This document shows positions 1 to 8,864 of a DNA stretch of 64,000 nucleotides, in pieces (the first letter of the stretch is position 1; each line of letters opens with the position of its first letter). This stretch comes from Kangsaoukella pontilimi (lineage in GTDB: Bacteria; Pseudomonadota; Alphaproteobacteria; Rhodobacterales; Rhodobacteraceae). The translations under genes and the position numbers were made by a program. The stretch is from positions 28,842-92,841 of the forward strand of contig NZ_WUPT01000005.1 in the NCBI RefSeq assembly GCF_009830125.1. The letters are read 5' to 3'. The notes under the pieces are model-generated. The model was not told the origin of the DNA, made no database searches, and saw only the letters and a list, made by a program, of their open reading frames with translations.

Positions 1-24
1 GATCTGAGGGATCTGGCGCGATGA
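1..24 (+). CDS. 3' end of an upstream gene (partial)
   Basis: The first 24 bases read in frame as the residues DLRDLAR followed by TGA, and this TGA overlaps the ATG of the next gene as ATGA. The same coupling occurs at most junctions in this operon, so this is probably the tail of another gene of the Tad-like cluster. Too little is present to assign a product. Confidence 0.3.
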   Translation, partial: DLRDLAR

Positions 25-668
25 CGCGGGGGCCGGGCATCCGGCGCGGCAGCGCGTCGCTGGAAGCGGCGCTGATCCTTCCGGCGGTTCTGGTGCTGTT
101 CGGCGCCGTGGCGCAGGTGCTGATCAGTGCGCAGGGGCGCATCTATCTGGAACAGGCGGCCTATGCGGCGGCGCGGAGCGCGCTGGCCCATATGTGCCCG
201 CCGAGGGAAATCCTGCTGGTGCGTATGACCGGATCTGCCCTGCCGCGGCCCGGTGCGTGCCTGACCGATCCGGGTCCGAGGAACCGGGCCGCGCAGGCCA
301 AGGCCGAGGACGCCGCGCGGTGGGCGCTGATCGCCGCCGCACCCACGACGGGGCAGGCGGCCGCACGCGGCTGCGACCGCGTTCTGGCGGGTGAACAGAT
401 CATCACCAACGGAGACAGCATCGCGGGCCGCGATCAGGCGGCGATCAATGCGATGTGTTACGTCTTCGAGCAGGGCAACGTGACCGTCGATCTGGCATGG
501 CAGCCGGATTATCAGGCGCTGGCCGCGGGCGCGACGGCCTGGCCGATCCGGGCGACGGTGACCTTCCGGATGCCGCTGTCCACGCCTTTCCGCCGCTTTG
601 TCCGTGATGGCGAGCGGGGCGACGGCACCTATTGGAAGACGAGCACCGCGTCGGTGACGTTGTTATGA
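21..668 (+). CDS. TadE-like pilus assembly / pseudopilin protein
   Basis: A 215-residue protein with a short basic N-terminus, then a hydrophobic segment at about residues 11-35 beginning GSASLEAALILP. Such a segment, with a Glu at its start, is typical of the TadE/TadG family, whose members are processed like type IVb pseudopilins and anchored in the inner membrane. The rest is a periplasmic domain with several Cys (for example in HMCPP and GCDR). It opens the visible part of a Tad/Flp-type operon and its stop overlaps the next start (ATGA). Family assignment rests on the N-terminal motif and context; its specific role is not known. Confidence 0.7.
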   Translation: MTRGPGIRRGSASLEAALILPAVLVLFGAVAQVLISAQGRIYLEQAAYAAARSALAHMCPPREILLVRMTGSALPRPGACLTDPGPRNRAAQAKAEDAARWALIAAAPTTGQAAARGCDRVLAGEQIITNGDSIAGRDQAAINAMCYVFEQGNVTVDLAWQPDYQALAAGATAWPIRATVTFRMPLSTPFRRFVRDGERGDGTYWKTSTASVTLL

Positions 669-2395
669 TCGGGCGTCTGGTCAGACGCACCCGGCGGGGC
701 GCCATGGCGATGGTGGCCGTGGCCGCGATGGTGCCGGTCTCGGGCATGATCTCGTCCAACATGAACGCAAGCCAGATGGTCGACGACCGGCGGCAGACGC
801 AGGATGCGGCGGACGCGCTGGCGGCGCTGCACGGGACGTGGACGGCGCGGTCGCTCAACATCATCTCGATGAACAACGTCACGACCGCGCAGCTGATGAG
901 CGTGGCGGTCGGGTCGGAAGCGTTGTTGTTCACGACGAATTATCTGGCGATGAAGGCGTCGCTGATGGTGGGCCATGTCACCGCTCATGGCGCAGCGCAA
1001 TGCCCGCCAAAGAGTAAGAACCCCATCGCCGCCGGGATCGAGGCCATTCTCTGGACCGCGCCCTGCACCGCCTGGCACGCGGGTATCGCGCTGCCGGCGG
1101 TTCATGCCGGGCTGAGGATGGTGGACATCAACAAGGATTTCGACCCGGCCCACGGCGTCGACGTGGCGACACGTGCGCTGAAGGCGATCGACGGGATGAA
1201 CCGGGCGCTTGTGGCGCGACATCCCGAGGCCATGGCCGAGATCGCGCGGGGCTATCACACGCTTCTGGAGATCGACGCCCATCATTTCGCCGATCCGTGT
1301 AACGGTGCCGGTCTGAGGCAGTGCCGCCGGACCAATACGGATTTCGGGATGGCGCTGCCTCTCGATCCGCAGGATTTCGAGCAGCTTGTGCGGCTTGGTC
1401 AGGTGATGGAGACCGGATCGCTCGGGATCGACACGACGTTCCGGAAACGCGGTTTCGCGATGGGGAAGGGGCCGCTGAGCGACGGCGGACGCGGCCGCCA
1501 CCGGCATCTGCGCGAGTTCATCAACGCGATCACCGGGATCGGGGACGACCTCTACGAGTTCCGGCGGTTCTATGACCGGAGCATCTCGGACATGCCGCGC
1601 CATCCGTTGAACGGACCGGGCACCGCCATCGGCGCGCAGCCCGATGCGCCGGGGCAGCCAGAGGACGAGGAAGTCCCCTTCGACGACGACACCAAGGACA
1701 TCTTGGACGGGCTTGTCGACGCGGTCGGCGGCGCGAAGGAGGTGACCGAGGCGGTGCTGAAGGTGCTGCGGAAGATCCCGATCGGCTACGACCGGATCTC
1801 ACCGGGCTTCAAGATCGAGCGGAACCAGAACCGGCGCGGGCCGAACAGTTTCACACGCGCTTTCACGGTCGCGCATCTGTCCGTCGCGGCGGGGGCGAAC
1901 CGCGAGAAGATACCCGTGGGCATCGACCTGAAGTTCGACGGCGGGCAGCTGGTGATCATGGCCGCGCCGGTGCCGCATATGTTCGCGCTGAAGGACATGA
2001 CGCTGGCCGACATGGGCGGGAGCCTGGGCGACATCGAAAGCGTGGGCGACATCGCGTCGGTCGCCTTTCCGGCCGATGTCGATGCGATGACCGACCCCTA
2101 CCGTATCCTCGCCTATTCGCGGAAGGCCAAGTCGCGCCGGCTTGGCGCGGCGGTGCTGCCCGAAAGCGTCACGGCGCATACGGGCTATGGGCAGGTGGGT
2201 GTCTTCAACCCCGATGGCGCGACGCTGTATTCCCAGAACTGGATGTCGGTACTGATGCCGGCCACCCGTCTGGACGATCCGCGGGGTGCGGCGCGGGCGC
2301 TGGACCGGGAGGCGACGGGCGTCTTTGACGAGCTGGCCGAGGACCTGCTGAGCGTGGGCGACGTGGCAAGCTGGGGGCGGGTCCATGCGCACTGA
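665..2395 (+). CDS. TadG-like Flp pilus assembly protein
   Basis: A 576-residue protein starting at the ATG that overlaps the upstream stop; a GTG/ATG further upstream lies inside the previous gene and is less likely. Residues about 8-30 form one hydrophobic anchor, followed by DDRRQTQDAADALAALHG, the pattern seen at the start of TadG-like proteins (pilin-like helix, then a large periplasmic domain). The C-terminal two thirds show no motif I recognise. Expected to be an inner-membrane-anchored periplasmic component of the Tad apparatus. It overlaps the next gene by 11 bases. Confidence 0.65.
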   Translation: MIGRLVRRTRRGAMAMVAVAAMVPVSGMISSNMNASQMVDDRRQTQDAADALAALHGTWTARSLNIISMNNVTTAQLMSVAVGSEALLFTTNYLAMKASLMVGHVTAHGAAQCPPKSKNPIAAGIEAILWTAPCTAWHAGIALPAVHAGLRMVDINKDFDPAHGVDVATRALKAIDGMNRALVARHPEAMAEIARGYHTLLEIDAHHFADPCNGAGLRQCRRTNTDFGMALPLDPQDFEQLVRLGQVMETGSLGIDTTFRKRGFAMGKGPLSDGGRGRHRHLREFINAITGIGDDLYEFRRFYDRSISDMPRHPLNGPGTAIGAQPDAPGQPEDEEVPFDDDTKDILDGLVDAVGGAKEVTEAVLKVLRKIPIGYDRISPGFKIERNQNRRGPNSFTRAFTVAHLSVAAGANREKIPVGIDLKFDGGQLVIMAAPVPHMFALKDMTLADMGGSLGDIESVGDIASVAFPADVDAMTDPYRILAYSRKAKSRRLGAAVLPESVTAHTGYGQVGVFNPDGATLYSQNWMSVLMPATRLDDPRGAARALDREATGVFDELAEDLLSVGDVASWGRVHAH

Positions 2396-2990
2396 CCGGC
2401 GCGGCTCGGTCTCGGTCGAGGCGCTGATGGCGCTTCCGGTGGCGATCGTGATGATCCTTCTGGCGCAGTTCATCCTTGAGGCGTCGCTGTCGCGGCAGGA
2501 GACGGCGGTCTTCGCGCGGGAGGCGACGGTATCGCGGGCGCTGGATGTCAGGTGGCGGCCGACGGGCTGTTCCTTTGACGGGGACGACCTGACCGACCGG
2601 ATCGATGTGGGCCAGACCGCGACTGCGCGCTGCGCGTTGCGGGATGCCGAGGCCCGGCTCGGGAACCAGAAGGCCGTGTGGAAGGCGCTGGATGACGGGG
2701 CGTCGTCCTGGCGGGGGATCCTCAGGGACGTGAAGCCGCGGCGGGGGCCGCGCGACGTGGTCGGCACGGTCGCGGGGAGCGTATCCTCGACCGGGCCGCA
2801 GTTCCTGCGCCAGCAGAGCGCGGTTCCGTCCCGGCAGAGTTATGTCGCCCCGTCGCGGGACCGGTTCGATCATGGCACGCGGCGCTATGCGCGGGCGCAT
2901 GACGACGCGATCTGGGACGAGCTCTGCCGGTCGACCACATGGAAGCTGTTTCCGAACGTCTTTCCCAACGGAGGGCCGGCACGATGCTGA
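2385..2990 (+). CDS. TadE/TadF-like pseudopilin
   Basis: A 201-residue protein with the N-terminal signature RGSVSVEALMALPVAIVMIL at about residues 5-24, the TadE/TadF-type processed hydrophobic helix with a Glu shortly after its start. The remainder is a basic, probably periplasmic domain. It is the second short TadE-family member in the operon; canonical tad loci often carry a tadE-tadF-tadG set, so this is probably the TadF equivalent. The end overlaps the following gene by 7 bases. Confidence 0.6.
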   Translation: MRTDRRGSVSVEALMALPVAIVMILLAQFILEASLSRQETAVFAREATVSRALDVRWRPTGCSFDGDDLTDRIDVGQTATARCALRDAEARLGNQKAVWKALDDGASSWRGILRDVKPRRGPRDVVGTVAGSVSSTGPQFLRQQSAVPSRQSYVAPSRDRFDHGTRRYARAHDDAIWDELCRSTTWKLFPNVFPNGGPARC

Positions 2991-3622
2991 TCCGCGCGGT
3001 TCTGTTCGCGATCTTCCTGATGATCCCGGCGCTGAGCCTTGGTTCGACCGGGGAAAGCATGAAGCAATATCATGCCGAGACCTCGACGCCGCTGGCCGAG
3101 ATCGTCCGCCATCTGGAGGCGCGTCTGCCCGACGCCGCGCCCATGGCGGCATCCGGGACGAAGGCGACTGTGTCCTACAGCGGCAGCCATGTGCCCGACG
3201 CGCTGAGGTCGTTCCTTGTGACGGCCTTTCCCGACGTGGACGCCGAGCTGTTGGCCCCCGGACGGACAGTGACGCTTGCGGTGACACTGAGGGCGGCCGA
3301 CGCCGGCACCGAGGGCGCGCTTCTGATCCTGACGCGGCTGACGGCGGACGAGACGGGCCTTCCCGCCGGTGCGGTCGTTCTGCTGGACGGTCGCGGCGCG
3401 GCGCCTTGTGCGGGGCAGGTGGTGGTCAGTCACGATCTGCCGCGCGGCGAGACCGCGGAGCTGTATCAAACCTATTTCGAATCAGAGGGTTACCGCTTTG
3501 ACGGTCACAGTTTGGCGGGGGTGTCGTTTTTTGTCGGATACCGGCCGGGGTGCAGCGTGACGCTGTATTTTGAAGCGGACGGAGGGGCGACCGTGGTTGT
3601 CGCCCAATTCTCGGAGGTGTGA
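2984..3622 (+). CDS. Secreted protein of unknown function in Tad-like operon
   Basis: I chose the ATG at 2984 (212 codons) because it gives a clean signal peptide, MLIRAVLFAIFLMIPALSLG, and follows a purine-rich ACGGAGGG. An earlier in-frame ATG at 2939 would bury the signal. The mature part is acidic and has two Cys in the second half (PCAG and GCSV), possibly a disulphide in the periplasm. I do not recognise a family. Its position between pseudopilin-like genes and cpaB suggests a periplasmic assembly or cargo role, which is inference. Confidence 0.6.
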   Translation: MLIRAVLFAIFLMIPALSLGSTGESMKQYHAETSTPLAEIVRHLEARLPDAAPMAASGTKATVSYSGSHVPDALRSFLVTAFPDVDAELLAPGRTVTLAVTLRAADAGTEGALLILTRLTADETGLPAGAVVLLDGRGAAPCAGQVVVSHDLPRGETAELYQTYFESEGYRFDGHSLAGVSFFVGYRPGCSVTLYFEADGGATVVVAQFSEV

Positions 3623-4329
3623 TGCGCAATATCTTCTATCTTCTCGCGGCGCTTCTGTCGTTCGGTGTCGGCTGGTTCTACTATGCCCAGGTCGCCCAGC
3701 AGACGGCGACCATGTCGAAGCTGCGCCTTGTCGCCCAGGACGGGCTGGTGATCCGGGCGGGCACCGAGATCGACGAGGCGTTTTTCGAGAAATACGTCGT
3801 CTCTCAGACAATGCCGCGCGCCCTGGCCGAGGATTTCGCCTGGGCGCTCGGGGATGATCCGGTCACCCGGATCAATCTTGAAGGGATGGTCTTCGGGCAG
3901 GATGTGGCGGCCGGCAGTTTCCTGCAACGCGCCCATTTCTTTGCCGAGCGGTCGGTTGCCTTCGACATGCGGATAGACCCGGGCAACCGCGCATTCTCGA
4001 TCCCGGTCGAGCCGGATCGGGGGGTAAGCGTGTTCCTCGACCCCGGCGCGCGGGTCGACGTGGTGGGCGCGTTCATCGGCGAGGACGAGACCGTTCAGGT
4101 GCGCGCGCTGATCGAGAACGCCGAGGTCATGGCCGTGGGCGAATACGATCAGGGCACGGACCGCGCCGAGGACGGCGAATTGCCCGAGTATCAGAACGTG
4201 ACGCTTCAGGCGCCTGCCCCGGCGGTGGAGGCGTTTCTGGCCGCCGAGGTGATGACCGTGTCGGATCTGACGCTGGTTCTGCGGAACCCCTGCGAGGGCA
4301 CCGCCGACTGCATCGGTCTGGGTCAATGA
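3622..4329 (+). CDS. cpaB: CpaB/RcpC-type Flp pilus assembly protein
   Basis: A 235-residue protein with one N-terminal membrane segment (about residues 3-21, IFYLLAALLSFGVGWFYYA), then a SAF-like region around residues 33-60 (KLRLVAQDGLVIRAGTEID). Later it has the RcpC/CpaB core with FSIPVEPDRGVSVFLDPGARVDVV at about 130-155. CpaB/RcpC proteins are periplasmic partners of the outer-membrane secretin in Tad systems. The ATG at 3622 overlaps the upstream TGA by one base; a GTG one codon earlier is possible. No secretin gene follows it, which is unusual. Confidence 0.8.
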   Translation: MRNIFYLLAALLSFGVGWFYYAQVAQQTATMSKLRLVAQDGLVIRAGTEIDEAFFEKYVVSQTMPRALAEDFAWALGDDPVTRINLEGMVFGQDVAAGSFLQRAHFFAERSVAFDMRIDPGNRAFSIPVEPDRGVSVFLDPGARVDVVGAFIGEDETVQVRALIENAEVMAVGEYDQGTDRAEDGELPEYQNVTLQAPAPAVEAFLAAEVMTVSDLTLVLRNPCEGTADCIGLGQ

Positions 4330-6269
4330 CGACCGCGCGGGCGCATCTGAGGGTCTCGGACGCCTATGGCAACCGCAAGGCGGCGCAGGTTCTGGACGGC
4401 ACCTATTACGAGCTGGGCAGCGATCAGGCGCGGATGGGCGCGCCGGATTACGTGTACCTGTCGGGTTCGGGCGTGTCGCCGCGCCATGCGCGTCTGATGC
4501 ACATGGGCGAGGTGTGGCAGGTCACGCCGCTGACCCCCCTTGGCGCGCGGATCGGGCGGCGGGAGGTCGGCAAGGACGTGGCCGCCGACCTGACCAGCGG
4601 GGCCGAGCTGTGGCTGGGGAACAACCTCGTCCAGCTCATGCTGCCGAACCGGTCGGTGAGCGAGACGATCTCGAACCCGGACCTGGGCGATCTGGAACTG
4701 ATGATGAACGAGGCGCTTCTCGATTTCGAGGATCGCCGCCGCGATCTGTTCGACGGGAGCGCGGGGCAGCGCGAGGCGCTGTTGTCGGCCGAGCTCGACC
4801 GGCTGATCGATGTCGAGCTGGCCTCGGTCAGCGGGCCGGGCAAGGTCGGCACGATCAACCGCTATACCGCCGAGGCGCTGAGGCGGCCCTTGATCTCGGC
4901 CTGTCTGATGAGCGGGACGCGGGGCGACGTGGAGCTGGCCTATTCGCAGCTCAACCCCGACCAGCGGGCGCGGGCGGTGGAGCTGCGCGAAGAGCTGGCG
5001 TCGGAGCTGAAGCTGTCGATGACCCATGGCGCGACCGCGGATGATCTTGCGCGTATCCGCACCGGTTTCGACGAGGCGTTCCGCGCGGTCCACGGCATGA
5101 TCGGAGAGACGTTCAAGCTGGCGCTGATCCGGGACGCGGTGCGCGAGCGGGTGCTGGGCCTGTTCTTCCGGCTGGGGCCGATCCAGTTCCTGCTCGATAT
5201 CGACGCGATCTCGGAGATCATGGTCTGCGGGCCGGACCGGATCTTCGTCGAGAAGGGCAACCGGATGTTCGAGACGGGTCTGACCTTCGCCTCGGAAAAC
5301 GAGCTCTTCACCGTGGCGGCGCGGATCGCCGGGCGGGACGGCAAGCAGCTGACCGAGGGCGCGCCGTTGGCCGATGCGCGGCTGTCGGACGGCAGCCGGG
5401 CGAATATCGTCGCCAGCCCAACGGCGCTGAACGGCCTGTCGCTGACCATCCGGAAGTTTGGCAAGAAGCACTGGCGGGTCAGCGATCTGCGCCGGAACCG
5501 GGCGATGTCGCTTCCGATGGAGCGGTTTCTGGAAGCGGCCGTTCTGGCCCGGAAGAATATCATCATCTCTGGCGGGACCGGGTCGGGTAAGACGACGCTT
5601 TTAAACGCGCTCGCCATGTTCGTGCCGAACGATGAGCGGATCGTGACGATCGAGGATACGTCGGAACTTCGCCTGACGAACCGGAACCTTGTCACGCTGG
5701 AGGCGCGGCGGGCGAATGTCGACGGGCGGGGCGAGATCTCGATCCGCGATCTGGTGAAGAACGCATTGAGGATGCGGCCCGACCGGATCGTGGTCGGCGA
5801 ATGCCGGGGCGGCGAGACGCTGGACATGCTTCAGGCGATGAATACGGGCCATTCCGGGTCGATGACGACGGCCCACGCCAACAACCCGCAGGACCTGATC
5901 CTGCGCCTTGAGACGATGGTGCTGCAGTCGGGACAGGACCTGCCGATCCACGCCATCCGCCAGCAGATCAGCGCGGCGGTGGACCTTGTCGTGCAGGTGT
6001 CGAAGACCCCGTCGCTGGCGCCCGATGCGCCGCCGCTGGCGCGGCAGCGCACCATTGTCGAGATCGCGGAGCTGGGCGCGTATGACCCCGATACGGGTCA
6101 GATTCCGGTCAACCCGATCTTCGAGCTGGCCGATGACGGCGACCTGCTGAGGCACACGATCTCGGGCTATATCCCGAGCTTTTTCGAGGAGATGTCGTCG
6201 CGGGGCTTGATCCGGATCGACACGTTTTTCGACGAGACCGAGGAAAGAGAGGCGCAGCATGCCGCATGA
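4326..6269 (+). CDS. cpaF: CpaF/TadA secretion ATPase with FHA-like N-terminal domain
   Basis: A 647-residue ATPase. Residues about 280-560 are the CpaF/TadA/VirB11-type motor with Walker A GGTGSGKTT at 416-424, an IEDTSELRL Asp box at about 442-450, a Walker B region DRIVVGE at 486-492 and the His-box TTAHANNP near 514-521. It powers assembly or secretion at the inner membrane. Residues about 20-106 are not the usual CpaF N-terminus: they read as a forkhead-associated (FHA)-like beta domain with SPRHARL and WLGNNLVQLML. FHA domains bind phosphothreonine, so phospho-regulation of the motor is plausible. Start overlaps cpaB by 4 bases. Confidence 0.88.
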   Translation: MTTARAHLRVSDAYGNRKAAQVLDGTYYELGSDQARMGAPDYVYLSGSGVSPRHARLMHMGEVWQVTPLTPLGARIGRREVGKDVAADLTSGAELWLGNNLVQLMLPNRSVSETISNPDLGDLELMMNEALLDFEDRRRDLFDGSAGQREALLSAELDRLIDVELASVSGPGKVGTINRYTAEALRRPLISACLMSGTRGDVELAYSQLNPDQRARAVELREELASELKLSMTHGATADDLARIRTGFDEAFRAVHGMIGETFKLALIRDAVRERVLGLFFRLGPIQFLLDIDAISEIMVCGPDRIFVEKGNRMFETGLTFASENELFTVAARIAGRDGKQLTEGAPLADARLSDGSRANIVASPTALNGLSLTIRKFGKKHWRVSDLRRNRAMSLPMERFLEAAVLARKNIIISGGTGSGKTTLLNALAMFVPNDERIVTIEDTSELRLTNRNLVTLEARRANVDGRGEISIRDLVKNALRMRPDRIVVGECRGGETLDMLQAMNTGHSGSMTTAHANNPQDLILRLETMVLQSGQDLPIHAIRQQISAAVDLVVQVSKTPSLAPDAPPLARQRTIVEIAELGAYDPDTGQIPVNPIFELADDGDLLRHTISGYIPSFFEEMSSRGLIRIDTFFDETEEREAQHAA

Positions 6270-7116
6270 TCCGATCAATCTGGTCATGGCCGCGGCCTTT
6301 GCCCTTGGGGTCTTCGGGCTTCTGGCGCTGCTTTTGCCCGCGCTGAGGCTGATCTGGGACGCGCAGAGCGCAGAGCGGCAGGACAAGGTCGCGGCGGTGC
6401 TGACCTATCTTCTGGGGCGCCCAAGCGATCCGGTCGATACGATGGCGCTGTTTCTCTTCGCCGCTGTCGCGCTTGGGGCCGCGCTCTATGCGGCGGGGGC
6501 GACGGTGCCGTCGATCCTGATGATCCTTGTTCTGTTCATTGCCCTGCCGGTGTTCTTCTACAGCCGGGCCTCGGGGCAGAGGGCGCGGGAACTGGAACTG
6601 TCTCTGCCGCTGGCGCTTCAGCAGGTGGCGAACGAGATGGCGGCGGGCGCGACGCTTGAGACCGCGCTGAAGCGGGTTGCAGAGTCCGCGCCGCCGCCCG
6701 CCGATATCGAGATCGGTCGCCTGCAGCGGCGGGTCGAGATCATGGGGATCGACGAGGCATTCGAGGAGATGGCCCGGCGTCTGGACATGCCGAGCTTTAC
6801 ACTGACTGCGTCGGTCGTGCGCGTCGGCACGTCCTCGGGCGGGCGCCTGATCGAGGCGCTGAAGAACCTGTCGCGGACGCTGATCGAGATCGAGCGGCTG
6901 AACAAGAAACTGCGCACCGCGTCCGAGAACGGGCGGCGGAACCTGTACCTGATGTCGCTGGTCGGGCCGCTGGTGGCCGTCGCCGCCGCCTTCGTCGTGG
7001 ATCACGAGCAATCGGTTCTGGCCGACCCGTTCGGCCAGCTTCTGATCGGTGTCGCGGTCCTCGCCTTTTTCGGCGCGCATGTGATCGGGCACCGGCTGAC
7101 AAAGGTGCAGGTCTGA
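6259..7116 (+). CDS. tadB: TadB-like inner-membrane platform protein
   Basis: A 285-residue membrane protein with an N-terminal transmembrane helix (about 6-30), a pair of helices around 70-100, a cytoplasmic T2SSF-type helical domain (ELSLPLALQQVANEMAAGA onward, about 113-200) and two C-terminal helices (about 228-275). This is the TadB layout: the platform that couples the CpaF motor to pilin insertion. It overlaps the cpaF end by 11 bases and its own stop overlaps the tadC start by one base. Confidence 0.82.
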   Translation: MPHDPINLVMAAAFALGVFGLLALLLPALRLIWDAQSAERQDKVAAVLTYLLGRPSDPVDTMALFLFAAVALGAALYAAGATVPSILMILVLFIALPVFFYSRASGQRARELELSLPLALQQVANEMAAGATLETALKRVAESAPPPADIEIGRLQRRVEIMGIDEAFEEMARRLDMPSFTLTASVVRVGTSSGGRLIEALKNLSRTLIEIERLNKKLRTASENGRRNLYLMSLVGPLVAVAAAFVVDHEQSVLADPFGQLLIGVAVLAFFGAHVIGHRLTKVQV

Positions 7117-8015
7117 TGGAGGCGCTGTTCATCGCCCTCGCCTTCGGCACGGGGACGCTGTTCCTGGGGCTGGTGGTCGCCAATGCGCTGTCGGCGACCG
7201 GTGACCGGTTCCAGACCAATCTGGACGCTGAAGCCGCCGGGCCGGAGGCGAGTGTGCGTGTTGTCCGTGCGCTTGGCCGCACGTTCCAGCCACTGGCGGC
7301 GCCGTTTCACTCGATGAGCGCGGCGATGGAGCGCGATCTTCTTTACGCGGGGCGGCCCTATGGCGGGATCAGCGGGCGCGAGTATCTGGCCGCGGCCATG
7401 GTTTTGTCGGTGCTGGTCGGACTGGCGGTGGGTGCGCTTTTCACGCTCAATGGGGCGCTGACGGGGCAGGCGGGGCTGGCCATGCTGGTCCGGTGGTGGG
7501 GTGTGGGCGCGGTTGTCGTGTTCTTTTACTTCCTGACCGACATCACGTCGGCGGCGAAGCGGAACTCGGACGAGATCGAGCGCGAGTTTCCCTTCTTTCT
7601 GGACCTTGCCGTTCTGGTGGTTCAGGCGGGCGGCACGCCGCGGAAGGCGCTGACGAAATATGTCGAAGCGTCGCCCGGAACGCCCCTATCTCGCGAGATC
7701 GCGATTACTGCGCGGGATGCCGACGCGACAAGTTTCGACGACGCGCTCCGGCGCATGATCGAGCGGGTGCGCGCGCCCTCGGTCAAGGCGATCCTGAAGA
7801 ACCTCGCCCAGGGCGAGAAGTCCTCGGGCGAGGCGGAGGCGTTCTATACCGATCAGGCCGAAGAGCTTCGCTATCTGCGCGAGGAGATGGCCAACCGTGC
7901 CGCCGAGCGGCTGAAGACGAATATCGTCCTGCCGGTCTTTCTCATGCTCATGGCGATCATCATCGGGGCGCTTGCGCCGACGATCGTCTCGATACGGTCG
8001 CAGGGGTTTCTCTGA
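7116..8015 (+). CDS. tadC: TadC-like inner-membrane platform protein
   Basis: A 299-residue protein with an N-terminal helix (about 3-23), two helices at about 88-140, a cytoplasmic T2SSF domain (FPFFLDLAVLVVQAGGTPRK and QGEKSSGEAEAFYTDQAEEL) and a C-terminal helix (IVLPVFLMLMAIIIGALAP). This is the TadC partner of the upstream TadB, forming the paired platform of Tad systems. Its stop is in the ATGATG junction with the next gene. Confidence 0.82.
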   Translation: MEALFIALAFGTGTLFLGLVVANALSATGDRFQTNLDAEAAGPEASVRVVRALGRTFQPLAAPFHSMSAAMERDLLYAGRPYGGISGREYLAAAMVLSVLVGLAVGALFTLNGALTGQAGLAMLVRWWGVGAVVVFFYFLTDITSAAKRNSDEIEREFPFFLDLAVLVVQAGGTPRKALTKYVEASPGTPLSREIAITARDADATSFDDALRRMIERVRAPSVKAILKNLAQGEKSSGEAEAFYTDQAEELRYLREEMANRAAERLKTNIVLPVFLMLMAIIIGALAPTIVSIRSQGFL

Positions 8016-8848
8016 TGATGGCGTTTCTCGGCCCCAAGGGGTTCAGCATCGAAGTCACCGAAGGTATCGACCTTGAACGGACGCTGGTTCTGACAGGTCA
8101 GCGGGTGACGGTCGGGACCGGGCCGGGCGACGATCTACGCCTTGGAGCGCGGGATGTCGTGTCGGGTCACATCACCTTCGAGCGGCGGAAGGACGGGAAG
8201 GGGTGGGAGTTCTTCACCTCGGACCGGGGGGTCAGCGAGGTGGATCGCGGAAACCCCCGGACCGGCGCCGTGCGCCCCGGCATGTGGTTCCGGCTGGGTC
8301 GGGAGACGCGGATCGACATTCGCCGTGTCGCCGCCCCGGTTGAGACAGAGGCCGCGCCGTCGGGTGGCGCACAGCCGAAGACCGTGCCACTGGGCGTCGC
8401 ATTGCCGGCGATGGGTCTGATGGTCCTGGCGGCGGTGGGGTTTGTCCTGTTCGCCGGCGCGGGTCAGACCGGCCAGAGCGGGATGCGCACCACGGGCTGG
8501 GTCGAGAGAAGCGCGCCGATCGAGCCGGCGGTCGAGCGGTGCCTGGCGAGCGCGGGGTCGCAGGCCCGGACAATCTCGCCCGACGACCCGTCGAGCGCGT
8601 TCTGGCGGACCGTGTCGCTTCGGCAGTCCGATCCGGCAGCGGCGCGGGCCGCCGAAGCGGATCTGATCCGCGAGGTGCGCGCCATCCTGACCGAGGCGCA
8701 TTTCCTGACCCGTGAAAACAGGGCTGCCGACGCGTCCGAGGCGCTACGTCGTATGGAATACGTTTTGCCCGTGGGTCTGACCGACTGCCCTATCCTGTCT
8801 GCATCGCGCTTCGATCTGGCCCTGCTGGAGTTGCGCGGAAACCGATGA
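8015..8848 (+). CDS. Membrane-anchored FHA-domain protein
   Basis: A 277-residue protein starting at the ATG overlapping the tadC stop. Residues about 25-105 form an FHA-like domain (QRVTVGTGPGDDLRL, then VSGHITFERR, the Ser/His pair expected of a phosphothreonine pocket). A proline/alanine linker and one membrane helix at about 127-149 follow, then a roughly 125-residue domain with two Cys (VERCLAS, LTDCPIL), likely periplasmic. It is the second FHA module in this operon and lies directly before a kinase-like gene, so it may sense phosphorylation state or act as an assembly scaffold. No family name is offered. Confidence 0.65.
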   Translation: MMAFLGPKGFSIEVTEGIDLERTLVLTGQRVTVGTGPGDDLRLGARDVVSGHITFERRKDGKGWEFFTSDRGVSEVDRGNPRTGAVRPGMWFRLGRETRIDIRRVAAPVETEAAPSGGAQPKTVPLGVALPAMGLMVLAAVGFVLFAGAGQTGQSGMRTTGWVERSAPIEPAVERCLASAGSQARTISPDDPSSAFWRTVSLRQSDPAAARAAEADLIREVRAILTEAHFLTRENRAADASEALRRMEYVLPVGLTDCPILSASRFDLALLELRGNR

Positions 8849-8864
8849 ACCGAGGGTGCCAGTC

